From positions 1,116,001 to 1,180,000 of the forward strand of contig NZ_CP006704.1 of the NCBI RefSeq assembly GCF_000739375.1: DNA of 64,000 nucleotides, given 5' to 3'. A model generated the notes under the pieces. It saw only the letters and a list, made by a program, of their open reading frames with translations, was not told the origin of the DNA and ran no database searches. Position numbers and translations under genes: made by a program. This stretch comes from Comamonas testosteroni TK102. Its GTDB lineage: Bacteria; Pseudomonadota; Gammaproteobacteria; Burkholderiales; Burkholderiaceae_C. Within the stretch, counting starts at the first letter, position 1. Every line of letters starts with the position of its first letter. Of this stretch, positions 40,455-49,249 are shown one piece after another.

Positions 40455-40485
40455 GTAATTCTTCTCTGCTGGTGAATGGTCTATT

Positions 40486-40519
40486 TTGATAAACGCCAAT
40501 TATCAATTCATGGTGAATT
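40486..40519. promoter_or_regulatory. Candidate LysR operators in the divergent promoter
   Basis: Two abutting perfect inverted repeats lie between the divergent starts: TTGATAA-N7-TTATCAA (40486-40506), which fits the T-N11-A pattern of LysR sites, and AATTCA-TGG-TGAATT (40505-40519). The position, 15-80 bases from both starts, fits activator and autoregulatory sites. Confidence 0.65.
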
Positions 40520-40534
40520 ATCTACAGTCATGCC

Positions 40535-41155
40535 ATGACCGCACTTCATCCCACACTCACCCTCATCGAGCAGCGCATCTCGGCCAACCGCTTCGATACC
40601 TCGCACCATCTGGCGGATGCCGACATATCAAGGCTGGTGCAGCTGGCTACGCGCGCACCCACGGCCTACAACCTTCAGAACTGGCGCTTCATCGCAGTGC
40701 GCACGCCTGGGGCCAAGGCCAGGCTGCGGGCCGTGGCGCAGGACCAGGTCAAGGTGCAGGAAGCGGCCGTCTGCTTCATCGTCTGCGGCGTGCTGGCCGA
40801 CCCCGAGGCGCTTGCCGAACGGCTGCAGCCCTGTGTGGACGCGGGCTTCATGCCTGCCTCCATGGCGCAGGGATGGCTGCAGGCCGCGCAGCAGCAGTAC
40901 GCCAGCACGCAGGCGGTGCGCGACGAGGCCCTGCGTTCGGCCAGCTTCGGCGCCATGACGCTGATGCACGCGGCGCAGGCGCTGGGCCTGGCGTCCTGTG
41001 CGATGACCGGCTTCGACGCCGAAGGCGTGGCGGCGAGCTTCGGCCTGTCGAGCGAGGAGGTGCCGGTCATGCTCGTCACCGTGGGCCGTGCTGCGCCCGG
41101 CAACTGGCCGCAGAAGCCACGCCGGCCGCTGGATCAGGTGCTGGAGTTCGCATGA
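40535..41155 (+). CDS. Nitroreductase-family FMN oxidoreductase
   Basis: This 206-residue protein of the nitroreductase superfamily is normally a dimeric FMN enzyme reducing nitroaromatics, quinones or related compounds with NAD(P)H. The FMN-contact stretch near the N-terminus reads ATRAPTAYNLQNWRFIAV, and the second site is ALGLASCAMTGFDAEGVAASFGL. Length is usual. It overlaps the EamA transporter by four bases (ATGA) and is divergent from a LysR regulator. The set looks like a small detoxification-and-export module, but substrate and inducer are not given by the sequence. An alternative start lies at 40530 out of frame and was ignored. Confidence 0.88.
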   Translation: MTALHPTLTLIEQRISANRFDTSHHLADADISRLVQLATRAPTAYNLQNWRFIAVRTPGAKARLRAVAQDQVKVQEAAVCFIVCGVLADPEALAERLQPCVDAGFMPASMAQGWLQAAQQQYASTQAVRDEALRSASFGAMTLMHAAQALGLASCAMTGFDAEGVAASFGLSSEEVPVMLVTVGRAAPGNWPQKPRRPLDQVLEFA

Positions 41156-42033
41156 GCGCCGCTCAATCTGCGCTTGCGTTCAGGCGGACCCAGGCGCGCG
41201 ATCTGCTGCTGACGGCGCTGGCACCCGCCATCTGGGGCAGCAGCTACATCGTCACCACCCAGCTGCTGCCGCAGGTGCCCGCGATGACCGTGGCCTTGCT
41301 GCGCGCGCTGCCCGCAGGCCTGTTGTTGCTGGTATTTGCACGGCGACTGCCGCAGGGCGTGTGGTGGCTGCGGGTGTTCATTCTGGGAGCGCTCAATTTC
41401 TCGGTGTTCTGGAGCATGCTGTTCGTCTCGGCCTACCGCCTGCCGGGAGGGGCGGCCGCCACCGTCGGGGCCGTGCAGCCGCTGGTGGTGGTGTTTCTTG
41501 CGGCCTGGGTGCTGGGCAGCGCGCTGCGGCCGGCCTCGGTGCTGGGAGCCCTGGCCGGTCTGGCGGGTGTGGCCTTGCTGGTGCTCACGCCTGGTGTGAG
41601 GCTGGATGCGACGGGGATTGCGGCGGGCCTGGCCGGAGCGGTTTCGATGGCCTGTGGCACGGTGCTCACGCGCAAGTGGCGTCCTCCCGTACCGCTGCTG
41701 ACCTTCACCGCCTGGCAGCTCACGGCCGGCGGAGTGTTGCTGCTGCCGGTGGCGCTGTGGGCCGGACCGGATTTTCCGGCGCCCGCACCGGGCCATCTGA
41801 TCGGACTGGCCTGGCTGGGTCTGGTGGGCGCGGCGTTGACCTATGTGCTGTGGTTTCGCGGTATTGCCCGGCTGGAGCCGAACATGGTGGCGCCGCTGGG
41901 TTTTCTGAGTCCGCTGACGGCGATTTTGCTGGGCTGGGCATTCCTGGACCAGACGCTGACGGCCGTGCAGATGGCTGGCGTGGCCCTGGTCCTGGGCGGC
42001 ATCTGGCTGGGGCAGCGGGGCCCGGCGCGCTGA
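41152..42033 (+). CDS. EamA/DMT-family transporter
   Basis: This 293-residue ten-helix exporter-type transporter has two EamA repeats. The first opens LLLTALAPAIWGSSYIVTTQLLPQVPAMTVALLRALPAG (RhaT/YdcZ-like), and the second includes LTYVLWFRGIARLEPNMVAPLGFLSPLTAILLGWAFLDQ. It is translationally coupled to the nitroreductase gene (ATGA overlap), so it may export that enzyme's product or substrate. The frame remains open upstream only as a shadow of the nitroreductase. A GC-rich hairpin lies between it and convergent lldD. Confidence 0.87.
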   Translation: MSAAQSALAFRRTQARDLLLTALAPAIWGSSYIVTTQLLPQVPAMTVALLRALPAGLLLLVFARRLPQGVWWLRVFILGALNFSVFWSMLFVSAYRLPGGAAATVGAVQPLVVVFLAAWVLGSALRPASVLGALAGLAGVALLVLTPGVRLDATGIAAGLAGAVSMACGTVLTRKWRPPVPLLTFTAWQLTAGGVLLLPVALWAGPDFPAPAPGHLIGLAWLGLVGAALTYVLWFRGIARLEPNMVAPLGFLSPLTAILLGWAFLDQTLTAVQMAGVALVLGGIWLGQRGPAR

Positions 42034-42042
42034 TCCCAGCAA

Positions 42043-42064
42043 GGCCCGGCCCTGGGCCGGAGCC
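42043..42064. terminator. GC-rich hairpin between convergent genes, possible terminator
   Basis: GGCCCGGCCC pairs with GGGCCGGAGCC around a single T. There is no clear U-run on either side, so termination here may be Rho-assisted. Confidence 0.45.
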
Positions 42065-42073
42065 TGTGCGGGA

Positions 42074-43210
42074 TCAGTCCCGTACCAGCAGATCGCCGGT
42101 GATCTCCGAGACGTTCTTGACGCTGGTCAGCGTCATGGCCACCCGCATTTCCTTTTCGAGCAGGTTCAACAGGTTGGTGACGCCGGCTTCGCCTTCAGCG
42201 GCCAGCGCGTAGACGAAGGCGCGGCCTATCATGGTGCAGTCTGCGCCCAGGGCCAGCAGTCGCACGATGTCCAGGCCGTTGCGCACGCCCGAGTCGGCCA
42301 GGATCTTGATCTGGCCCTTGACGGCATCGGCAATGGCAGGCAGGGCGCGTGCCGACGAGAGCACGCCGTCGAGCTGGCGCCCGCCGTGGTTGGAGACGAT
42401 GATGCCGTCGGCCCCGAAACGCACGGCATCCCTGGCGTCCTCGGGATCGAGAATGCCCTTGATGAGCATGGGACCCTTCCAGAAGTCGCGGATCCATTCC
42501 AGGTCCGACCACGAGATGGAGGGGTCGAAGTTCGCGCCGAGATAGCCCATATAGTCTTCGAGCGAGACGTTCTGACCTTTGTAGGTGGAGATATTGCCCA
42601 GCGTGTGCGGGCGGCCCATCAGGCCCACGTCCAGGGCCCAGTGCGGATGGGTCACGGCCTGCAGGTAGCGGCGCATGGCGGCGTTGGGGCCGCTCATGCC
42701 CGAGTGTGCATCGCGGTAGCGGGCGCCGGGTACGGGCATGTCCACGGTGAAGACCAGGGTGGAGACGCCCGCAGCCTGGGCGCGCTCCAGCGCGTTCTTC
42801 ATGAAGCCCCGGTCCTTGAGCACATAGAGCTGGAACCACATCGGGCGGCCCAGCCGGGGCGCGACTTCCTCGATGGGGCAGACCGAGACGCTGGACATGG
42901 TGAAGGGAATCCCCTTCTTGTCGGCAGCCATGGCGGCCTGCACTTCGCCGCGGCGGGCGAACATGCCGGTCAGCCCCACGGGAGCCAGCGCCACGGGAAT
43001 CGAGAACTTCTCGCCGAACAGCTCGATGCTGGTGTCCAGCTGGCTCATGTTCTTGAGCACGCGCTGGCGCAGCGCCACGTCGGCCAGGTCGTCGACATTG
43101 CGCGCCAGCGTCTTCTCGGCATAGGCGCCGCCGTCAAGATAGTGGAACAGAAAGGGCGGCAGGCGCTTTTGCGCAGCCGCGCGGTAGTCGGTGGTGGAGG
43201 AGATGATCAT
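42074..43210 (-). CDS. lldD: L-lactate dehydrogenase (quinone), FMN-dependent
   Basis: This 378-residue membrane-associated flavoenzyme oxidises L-lactate to pyruvate and passes electrons to quinone. It is an FMN alpha-hydroxy-acid dehydrogenase: the N-terminus [35 protein letters not shown] is nearly the E. coli LldD start. [11 protein letters not shown] (about 271-281) holds the catalytic His and substrate Arg, and [23 protein letters not shown] binds FMN phosphate. Its ATG overlaps the lldR stop by four bases. Third gene of the leftward lldPRD operon. Confidence 0.95.
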   Translation of the reverse strand: MIISSTTDYRAAAQKRLPPFLFHYLDGGAYAEKTLARNVDDLADVALRQRVLKNMSQLDTSIELFGEKFSIPVALAPVGLTGMFARRGEVQAAMAADKKGIPFTMSSVSVCPIEEVAPRLGRPMWFQLYVLKDRGFMKNALERAQAAGVSTLVFTVDMPVPGARYRDAHSGMSGPNAAMRRYLQAVTHPHWALDVGLMGRPHTLGNISTYKGQNVSLEDYMGYLGANFDPSISWSDLEWIRDFWKGPMLIKGILDPEDARDAVRFGADGIIVSNHGGRQLDGVLSSARALPAIADAVKGQIKILADSGVRNGLDIVRLLALGADCTMIGRAFVYALAAEGEAGVTNLLNLLEKEMRVAMTLTSVKNVSEITGDLLVRD

Positions 43211-43977
43211 GAAAAAATGGCGGAGGAAGAGGAGAAACGATCCAGCCGCTTGCGTCGGGCCGCTTCGGCATCCGACTCGGACAGCTTTTCGTGAACATAG
43301 GCCAGGTGCTGGCCGATAGCGCTTCTGGCCTGCTCTGGCTCGCCGTCGACAATGGCCTGCATGAGATTGCGGTGCTGCGCAGTCAGATGCTCCAGCGTCG
43401 AGGGATCATCATGCACGAACATCAGGCGCCGATTCTGGGCCACGGTACCCAGCACCAGCTCGAACAGGCTGCCCATGAGCTGTACCAGCACGGCATTGTG
43501 CGAGGCTTCGGCAATCGCCAGATGGAACTGGGCGTCGGAGCGGGCCGCGCTGGCGGCATCGCGCGCCTGCTGGTGGTGAAGCATGTCGTCGAAGCAGTGG
43601 CGGATGCGATCCCTGTCCTTGTCGGTGGCACGCTGGGCCGCATACCAGGCAGTGCTGAGCTCCAGCGCCTGGCGTGCTTCCAGCACGTCGTAGCGGTATT
43701 GGGGGTCGTCGCGCAGCAAGGACTCCAGCGGTGCGACGGCCTGCTCGTGCCACAAGGGCACGCGCGAGCCGACAAAGGTGCCGGCCCCCACGCGGCTTTC
43801 GAGCACGCCTCGGCTGGCAAGCTTCTGTATGGCCTCGCGCAGCGCCGTGCGCGAGACCCCCAACTGCTCGGCCAGCGCCCGCTCGGTCGGCAGCTTGGCG
43901 CCGCTCTGGAGCTGGGTGCTCTGGATCAGCTCCAGCAACTGCTGGGCAACGCGGTCGGACAGGCGGATGGCGGGCAT
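43207..43977 (-). CDS. lldR: LldR-type GntR/FadR-family transcriptional regulator
   Basis: This 256-residue regulator has an N-terminal GntR winged helix ([49 protein letters not shown]) and a C-terminal FCD effector domain (about 95-225) with metal-binding His residues. In E. coli LldR represses and, with lactate, activates lldPRD. Two matching ATTGGTNNTACCAAT-type palindromes lie upstream of lldP. ATG 43977 starts the wHTH; the much longer open frame beyond it is a shadow of lldP. It lies 17 bases after lldP and overlaps lldD. Confidence 0.92.
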   Translation of the reverse strand: MPAIRLSDRVAQQLLELIQSTQLQSGAKLPTERALAEQLGVSRTALREAIQKLASRGVLESRVGAGTFVGSRVPLWHEQAVAPLESLLRDDPQYRYDVLEARQALELSTAWYAAQRATDKDRDRIRHCFDDMLHHQQARDAASAARSDAQFHLAIAEASHNAVLVQLMGSLFELVLGTVAQNRRLMFVHDDPSTLEHLTAQHRNLMQAIVDGEPEQARSAIGQHLAYVHEKLSESDAEAARRKRLDRFSSSSAIFS

Positions 43978-43994
43978 GGGGTCTGGCAGGAGTT

Positions 43995-45659
43995 TCAGGT
44001 GGTAGGAATCATCCACGGAAACACATAAGCCTGCAGCGTGCAGATGATGCCGATCAGCACCAGGAAGGCCAGACTGTGCTTGACGGTAAATCGGAACAGG
44101 TCCGATTCCTTGCCGGCCAGGCCTACGGCCGCGCAAGCAATGGCGATGGACTGGGGCGAGATCATTTTGCCGGTCACGCCGCCGGTGGTGTTGGCTGTCA
44201 CGGCCAGAACCTCGGGCAGACCCAGCTGTGCTGCCGTCGTGGCCTGCAGGGCGCCGAACAGCGCATTGGCCGAGGTGTCGGAGCCCGTGAGGAACACGCC
44301 GACCCAGCCCAGGAAGGGCGAGAAGAACGCAAAGGCCTTGCCTGTATGGGCCAGCGCCATGGCCAGCGTGGTGGACAGGCCGGAATAGTTGGCGATGAAG
44401 GCGAAGGCCAGCACCATGCCGATGGAGTAGATGGGCAGGGCGAGCTCCCTGAAGGTCTCGCCCAGGGTCCGGACTGCCACGGCTGGCTTGAGGCGCAGCA
44501 AAAGAATGGCGAGCACGGCGGCGATCAGGATCGCGGTCCCCGTGGCCGACAGCCAGTTGAAGGAGTAGACCGCGCCATAAGGCGTGGGTGTGGCAACGAC
44601 GGGCGCCATCTTCTGCACCAGATTGTGCAGCATGGGCACGGGAATGCTGAAGACGGTGCCGGACAGTGCGCCACCCAAGGCAAACAGCGCCTTGAAGGGC
44701 TTGAGGCTCCAGATGGTCACCATGGCGGTGAGGATGATGAAGGGCGACCAGGCCTTGATCACCATGCCGGTCGTCAGCTTGATGGGGGCGGTCGTCTGGA
44801 TCTTGGCTGCGCCCGGCTCGGTGTCGAAGCGGAAGATGCGCTTGGGTTGCCAGAACTTGAGAAAGGTGGTCAGCGTCACCAGGGCGAAGATGGCCGAAGT
44901 GATGTCCGGCAGTTCGGGGCCGATGTAGTTGGCCGTCAGGAACTGCACGAGTGCAAAGCTGCCGCCGCCGACCAGCACCGCAGGCCAGGTTTCCTTGACA
45001 CCGCGCCAGCCGTCCATGATGGCCATGAGCCAGAACAGCACGATGATGGTCATGAACGGCAACTGGCGGCCTGCCATCTGGCTGATGGCCATGACATCGA
45101 CGCCCGAGACCTGACCGGCCACGATGACGGGAATGCCCATGGCACCGAAGGCCACGGGGGCAGTATTGCCGATCAGGCACAGGCCGGCCGCATACAGTGG
45201 CCTGAAGCCCAGGCCCACCAGCAGCGCTGCCGTGATGGCCACGGGGGCGCCGAAACCGGCGGCTCCCTCGAGGAAGGCACCGAAGCAAAAGCCCACCAGG
45301 ATCAGCTGCAGGCGCTGGTCTTCGGTGACCGAGAGAATCGACGAGCGGATGATGTCGAACTGCCCGGTCTTGACCGAGACCTTGTAGAGAAAGACCGCCG
45401 CGACAATGATCCAGGCAATCGGCCACAGGCCGTAGAAGAAGCCATAGACGCCTGCGGCCAGCGCATTGGCGACCGGCATGCGGTAGAACAGCAGCGCCAC
45501 GGCCAGGGACAGCGCCACCGTGATGGTGCCCGCCACATAGCCCTTGAGGCGCAGCTTGGTCAGCGCGAGAAAGAAAAAGATGATGGGGATCAGCGCCACC
45601 AGCGCCGACACCCATACATTGCCTGCGGGGTCGTAGTTCTGCGACCAGATTTCTTGCAT
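43995..45659 (-). CDS. lldP: L-lactate permease
   Basis: This 554-residue, 12- to 14-helix proton symporter of the LctP family takes up L-lactate (and often glycolate and D-lactate). Family runs are [27 protein letters not shown] at the start, [30 protein letters not shown] and [22 protein letters not shown] near the C-terminus. An AGGAGA box lies just before ATG 45659. First gene of the leftward lldPRD operon, with the LldR palindromes 145-260 bases upstream. A related second permease is encoded at 46159-47817. Confidence 0.95.
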   Translation of the reverse strand: MQEIWSQNYDPAGNVWVSALVALIPIIFFFLALTKLRLKGYVAGTITVALSLAVALLFYRMPVANALAAGVYGFFYGLWPIAWIIVAAVFLYKVSVKTGQFDIIRSSILSVTEDQRLQLILVGFCFGAFLEGAAGFGAPVAITAALLVGLGFRPLYAAGLCLIGNTAPVAFGAMGIPVIVAGQVSGVDVMAISQMAGRQLPFMTIIVLFWLMAIMDGWRGVKETWPAVLVGGGSFALVQFLTANYIGPELPDITSAIFALVTLTTFLKFWQPKRIFRFDTEPGAAKIQTTAPIKLTTGMVIKAWSPFIILTAMVTIWSLKPFKALFALGGALSGTVFSIPVPMLHNLVQKMAPVVATPTPYGAVYSFNWLSATGTAILIAAVLAILLLRLKPAVAVRTLGETFRELALPIYSIGMVLAFAFIANYSGLSTTLAMALAHTGKAFAFFSPFLGWVGVFLTGSDTSANALFGALQATTAAQLGLPEVLAVTANTTGGVTGKMISPQSIAIACAAVGLAGKESDLFRFTVKHSLAFLVLIGIICTLQAYVFPWMIPTT

Positions 45660-45803
45660 TGCCTTGATCTCCTGGATTTATGCGGGGAGGGCAACCCTCC
45701 TGAGCGACCAGAAGCTTCCCCGTCAAATTTTCAAAAATGACCGTGCGCAAAACCGGCTGTGCCGCGCCATAGGCGGGCCTGAGCTATTCCAGTCTTGCTT
45801 GCT

Positions 45804-45821
45804 AAATTGGTATTACCAATA
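45804..45821. promoter_or_regulatory. LldR operator, promoter-proximal
   Basis: ATTGGTATTACCAAT is a perfect 7-1-7 palindrome (45806-45820) matching the known LldR consensus. On the minus strand a possible -35 TTGAAA lies 17 bases before TACCAA within this site, so bound repressor would cover the -10 region of the lldPRD promoter. Confidence 0.82.
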
Positions 45822-45901
45822 TCGGTCGATTTCAAGTGGGATGGATTGTATGAAGCGGAATAAATCTTGAATTTCATGGTTTTCCCTTGGTTTCTGTAAT
45901 T

Positions 45902-45918
45902 AATTGGTAATACCAATT
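45902..45918. promoter_or_regulatory. LldR operator, distal
   Basis: AATTGGTAATACCAATT is a perfect 8-1-8 palindrome whose centre is 97 bases from the proximal site. Paired, spaced operators are how LldR represses by looping in E. coli. Confidence 0.85.
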
Positions 45919-45945
45919 TAAAGAGGCATGGAATTTTGAGAGCAT

Positions 45946-45979
45946 AAAAAAACCGCAGGCCTGGGGCGCTGCGGCTTTT
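45946..45979 (-). terminator. Intrinsic terminator downstream of the second lactate permease
   Basis: On the minus strand GCCGCAG pairs with CTGCGGT and is followed by seven U residues. It is about 180 bases beyond the permease stop at 46159 and isolates that gene from the lldPRD promoter. The plus-strand reading also has a short T-run. Confidence 0.8.
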
Positions 45980-46071
45980 ATGGACAAGCTCATTGCCGGC
46001 CTGACGGCGGGTTTTGAGCGCGGTGCTTGAAACCTCCACGGCATAACCCTGGGGCAACGAGCAAGAGCCTG

Positions 46072-46156
46072 GGCGCCCCCGCCGCCTCGCGGCGGGGGCG
46101 CCTCGCCGAAGTTGCCGTCCCCCTGGGGGGACGCCGCAAAGCGGCTCACGGGGGCG
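46072..46156 (-). repeat. REP-like three-hairpin unit, copy 1
   Basis: Directly after the permease stop (minus strand) come three stems in a row: GCCGC-TTT-GCGGC (46133-46145), a C5/G5-type stem GTCCCCC / GGGGGAC (46117-46132) and a perfect 14-bp stem GGCGCCCCCGCCGC (46072-46085 with 46089-46102). The same order recurs at 63287-63350 with a different third stem. Confidence 0.75.
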
Positions 46157-46158
46157 CG

Positions 46159-47817
46159 TCAGTTCACCATCAGCTTGAACGGCCAGACATAGGCCTGCAT
46201 GGTGACGAACAGACCCATCAGGCAGGCCAGGGCGATCGAGTGGAAGAACACATAGCGCAGGATGTCGCCCTCGCGGTTGAACCAGCGTGTGGCCGTCGAA
46301 GCCACGACAATGGATTGCGCATCGATCATCTTGCCCATCACGCCGCCCGAGCTGTTGGCGGCACCCATGAGGTTGGGCGACAGGCCCAGCTGGTCGGCGG
46401 CGACCTTCTGCATGCCGCCAAACAGCACGTTGGACGCCGTGTCCGAGCCCGTGAGCGCCACGCCCAGCCAGCCCATCAGCGTGCCGAAGAAGGGGTAGAA
46501 CACGCCGGTATTGGCAAAGGCCAGGCCCAGGGTGGTATCGGTGCCCGAGTAGCGTGTCAGCGTGCCCAGGGCCAGCATCAGCACGATGGTCAGCAGCGAG
46601 TAGCGCACCAGCCAGGTGGTCTTGAAGAAGGTGCGCACGATGGTGACCGGGTTGTACTTCATGACGAAGGCGCTGACGATGGCCGACAGCAGAATGGCGG
46701 TTCCGGTGGCCGACAGCAGGTTCAGCGTGTAGACCGCGCCTTCCTTGGTCGGCTGGGGCACCACGGGCGGCATTTTCTCGATCAGATTGTGCAGGCCCGT
46801 CATGGGGAAGGCGGGGGCAAACAGGCTGTTGAGCCAGGCCTTGACCGGCGGCAGACCCCAGATGAAGACAAACACCGAGAGAATGATCCAGGGCGTCCAG
46901 GCGGCGATCAGCGCGCTCTTGCTGTGCTTGGCCACGGGCTGGGGCGGCTTGACTTCGGAGGCGCTGACATCCTTGCCGCGCAGCGAGGCCGAGGTCCAGA
47001 TCTTCCTGGGCTGCCAGACGCGCAGGAACAGGATCAGGCTGGCCATGGAAACAATGGCCGCGATGATGTCCACCAGCTCGGGTCCGATGAAGTTGGAGAC
47101 CAGATACTGAGGAATCGCAAACGACAGGCCGGTGACCAGAATCGCGGGCCAGATCTCCATCATGCCCTTGCGACCGGCAAAGGCCCAGATCAGCCAGAAC
47201 GGCACCAGCACCGAGAAGAAGGGCAGCTGGCGGCCGATCATGGCGGTCACTTCCATCAGGTCGTAGCCATGGACCTTGGCCAGCGTGATGACGGGAGTGC
47301 CCAGGGCACCAAAGGCCACGGGAGCGGTATTGGCGATCAGCGACAGGCCGGATGCCGCCAGCGGCGAAAAGCCCAGGCCGATCAGGATGGCGGCCGTCAC
47401 GGCCACGGGCGTGCCGAAGCCGGCAGCGCCTTCGAAAAAGGCACCGAAGGAGAAGGCAATCAGCAGCAGCTGGATGCGGCGGTCTTCGGTGATGCCCGAA
47501 AGCGAGTCCTGCAGCACCTTGAAGCTGCCGTTCTGCTCGGTCAGCTGATGCAGGAAGATGATGTTCAGCACGATCCAGCCAATGGGCAGCAGGCCGGTGA
47601 AGCCGCCGAACAAGGCTGCACGCCCCGCCATTTCGCCGGGCATGTTGTAGACAAAGACTGCAATCAGCAGCGCGGCAATCAGGCCTGCGCCTGCGGCCAG
47701 GTGGGCCTTCATGTGCAGAAAGCCCAGGCCCACCAGCATCACCACGACCGGAATGGCCGCAAGCAATGTGGACAGCCACATATTCGATAGGGGGTCGTAG
47801 ACCTGTTGCCAAACCAT
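46159..47817 (-). CDS. lctP: L-lactate permease, second copy
   Basis: This 552-residue LctP-family symporter is related to the lldP product at 43995 (shared AFFEGAAGFGTPVAVTAAILIGLGFSPLAASGL and SSGGVMGKMIDAQSIVVASTA) but clearly divergent, so not a recent duplicate. Its start VWQQVYDPLSNMWLSTLLAAIPVVVMLVGLGFLHMKAHLAAG is set by a GAGAGAAGAG box before ATG 47817. It is divergent from a second lldD-like gene 198 bases away. No LldR palindrome is seen in that gap. It may handle another 2-hydroxy acid such as glycolate. Confidence 0.92.
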   Translation of the reverse strand: MVWQQVYDPLSNMWLSTLLAAIPVVVMLVGLGFLHMKAHLAAGAGLIAALLIAVFVYNMPGEMAGRAALFGGFTGLLPIGWIVLNIIFLHQLTEQNGSFKVLQDSLSGITEDRRIQLLLIAFSFGAFFEGAAGFGTPVAVTAAILIGLGFSPLAASGLSLIANTAPVAFGALGTPVITLAKVHGYDLMEVTAMIGRQLPFFSVLVPFWLIWAFAGRKGMMEIWPAILVTGLSFAIPQYLVSNFIGPELVDIIAAIVSMASLILFLRVWQPRKIWTSASLRGKDVSASEVKPPQPVAKHSKSALIAAWTPWIILSVFVFIWGLPPVKAWLNSLFAPAFPMTGLHNLIEKMPPVVPQPTKEGAVYTLNLLSATGTAILLSAIVSAFVMKYNPVTIVRTFFKTTWLVRYSLLTIVLMLALGTLTRYSGTDTTLGLAFANTGVFYPFFGTLMGWLGVALTGSDTASNVLFGGMQKVAADQLGLSPNLMGAANSSGGVMGKMIDAQSIVVASTATRWFNREGDILRYVFFHSIALACLMGLFVTMQAYVWPFKLMVN

Positions 47818-48015
47818 CTCTCTTCTCTCCTGCTTGTTGTGATGACAAGGATGGTCGCTGGACGAATAGGCTTGCACACCTAGCATTAGCCCTTGATTTG
47901 CCCTCGCTGAAGAAAATTTCAAAAGTGGCATAAATCACTTCAAACCAGAGCACAACGCCGATAGCTGCGATGAGGGCTACCATCGGGCTCAACTCCCATT
48001 ACAAGGCTAGAAGTC

Positions 48016-49194
48016 GTGAGCGATCTCTCCAAAATCACCTGTATCGAAGACCTGCGCGTGGTGGCCAAGCGCCGTGTGCCGCGCATGTTTTATGACTACG
48101 CCGATTCGGGCTCCTACACCCAGGGCACGTACCGGGCCAACGAAGACGAGTTCCAGACCATCAAGCTGCGTCAGCGTGTGGCCGTGAACATGGAAGGGCG
48201 CAGCACGCGTACCACCATGATCGGCGAGGAGGTCGCCATGCCGGTGGCGATTGCGCCTACGGGCCTGACCGGCATGCAGCATGCCGATGGCGAGATTCTC
48301 GGGGCCAAGGCCGCCAAGGCCTTTGGTGTGCCGTTCACGCTGTCCACCATGAGCATCTGCTCGCTGGAGGACATTGCCGAGCACACCGATCACCATCCGT
48401 TCTGGTTCCAGCTCTATGTGATGCGCGACAAGGCCTTCATGGAGCGCCTGATCAACCGCGCCAAGGCGGCCAACTGTTCGGCGCTGGTGGTGACGCTGGA
48501 TCTGCAGATCCTGGGCCAGCGTCACAAGGACATCAAGAACGGACTGTCCACACCGCCCAAGCCCACGCTTGCCAATCTGCTCAATCTGGCGACCAAGCCG
48601 CACTGGTGCCTTGGAATGCTGGGTACCAAGCGCCGCAGCTTCGGCAATATCGTCGGCCATGTGGATGGCGTGGGTGATGTGTCCTCGCTGTCGTCCTGGA
48701 CGGCAGATCAGTTCGACCCCTCGCTGAACTGGAACGATGTGGAATGGATCAAGAAGCTCTGGGGCGGCAAGATCATCCTCAAGGGCGTGATGGATGCCGA
48801 AGACGCGCGTCTGGCGGCACAAAGTGGTGCTGACGCGCTGGTGGTCAGCAACCATGGCGGCCGTCAGCTCGACGGTGCGCCGTCCTCGATTGCAGCCTTG
48901 CCGTCGATTGCCGAGGCCGCTGGCAAGGACATCGAAGTCTGGATGGATGGCGGCATTCGCAGCGGGCAGGACGTGCTCAAGGCCCGTGCCCTGGGCGCGC
49001 AGGGCACGATGATAGGTCGCAGCTTTCTCTACGGTCTGGGGGCCTATGGCCAGGCCGGCGTGAGCAAGGCGCTGCAGATCATCCACAAGGAGCTGGATAC
49101 GACCATGGCCTTCTGCGGTCACACCCATATCGACCAGGTCGGCAAGGAGATCCTGTTGCCTGGCACCTACCCCAAGCCGTTTGCCGTGATCTGA
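48016..49194 (+). CDS. lldD: FMN-dependent alpha-hydroxy-acid dehydrogenase (LldD-like)
   Basis: This 392-residue flavoenzyme is of the L-lactate/glycolate/mandelate oxidising family. The start is GTG 48016 giving SDLSKITCIEDLRVVAKRRVPRMFYDYADSGSYTQGTYRANE. The catalytic [10 protein letters not shown] lies at about 278-287, preceded by KIILKGVMDAEDARLAAQSGADALVV and followed by EVWMDGGIRSGQDVLKARALGA (FMN phosphate). The longer N-terminus, DYADSGSYT in place of [10 protein letters not shown], and position opposite a second permease mark it as a different subgroup from the lldD at 42074. L-lactate is the most likely substrate; glycolate or another 2-hydroxy acid is possible. Confidence 0.9.
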   Translation: MSDLSKITCIEDLRVVAKRRVPRMFYDYADSGSYTQGTYRANEDEFQTIKLRQRVAVNMEGRSTRTTMIGEEVAMPVAIAPTGLTGMQHADGEILGAKAAKAFGVPFTLSTMSICSLEDIAEHTDHHPFWFQLYVMRDKAFMERLINRAKAANCSALVVTLDLQILGQRHKDIKNGLSTPPKPTLANLLNLATKPHWCLGMLGTKRRSFGNIVGHVDGVGDVSSLSSWTADQFDPSLNWNDVEWIKKLWGGKIILKGVMDAEDARLAAQSGADALVVSNHGGRQLDGAPSSIAALPSIAEAAGKDIEVWMDGGIRSGQDVLKARALGAQGTMIGRSFLYGLGAYGQAGVSKALQIIHKELDTTMAFCGHTHIDQVGKEILLPGTYPKPFAVI

Positions 49195-49249
49195 TCTGCG
49201 TTGTCGGCGGCTTGCTGCACTGCGAGCCGTCGCGACCTCTGCCCGGAGG

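Noticed and set aside
45731..45877. A 48-codon minus-strand frame (MKFKIYSASYNPSH...) just before lldP, possible leader peptide
   Set aside because: It overlaps the proximal LldR palindrome and the likely promoter, and its composition looks random; a leader peptide would have to lie after the transcription start.
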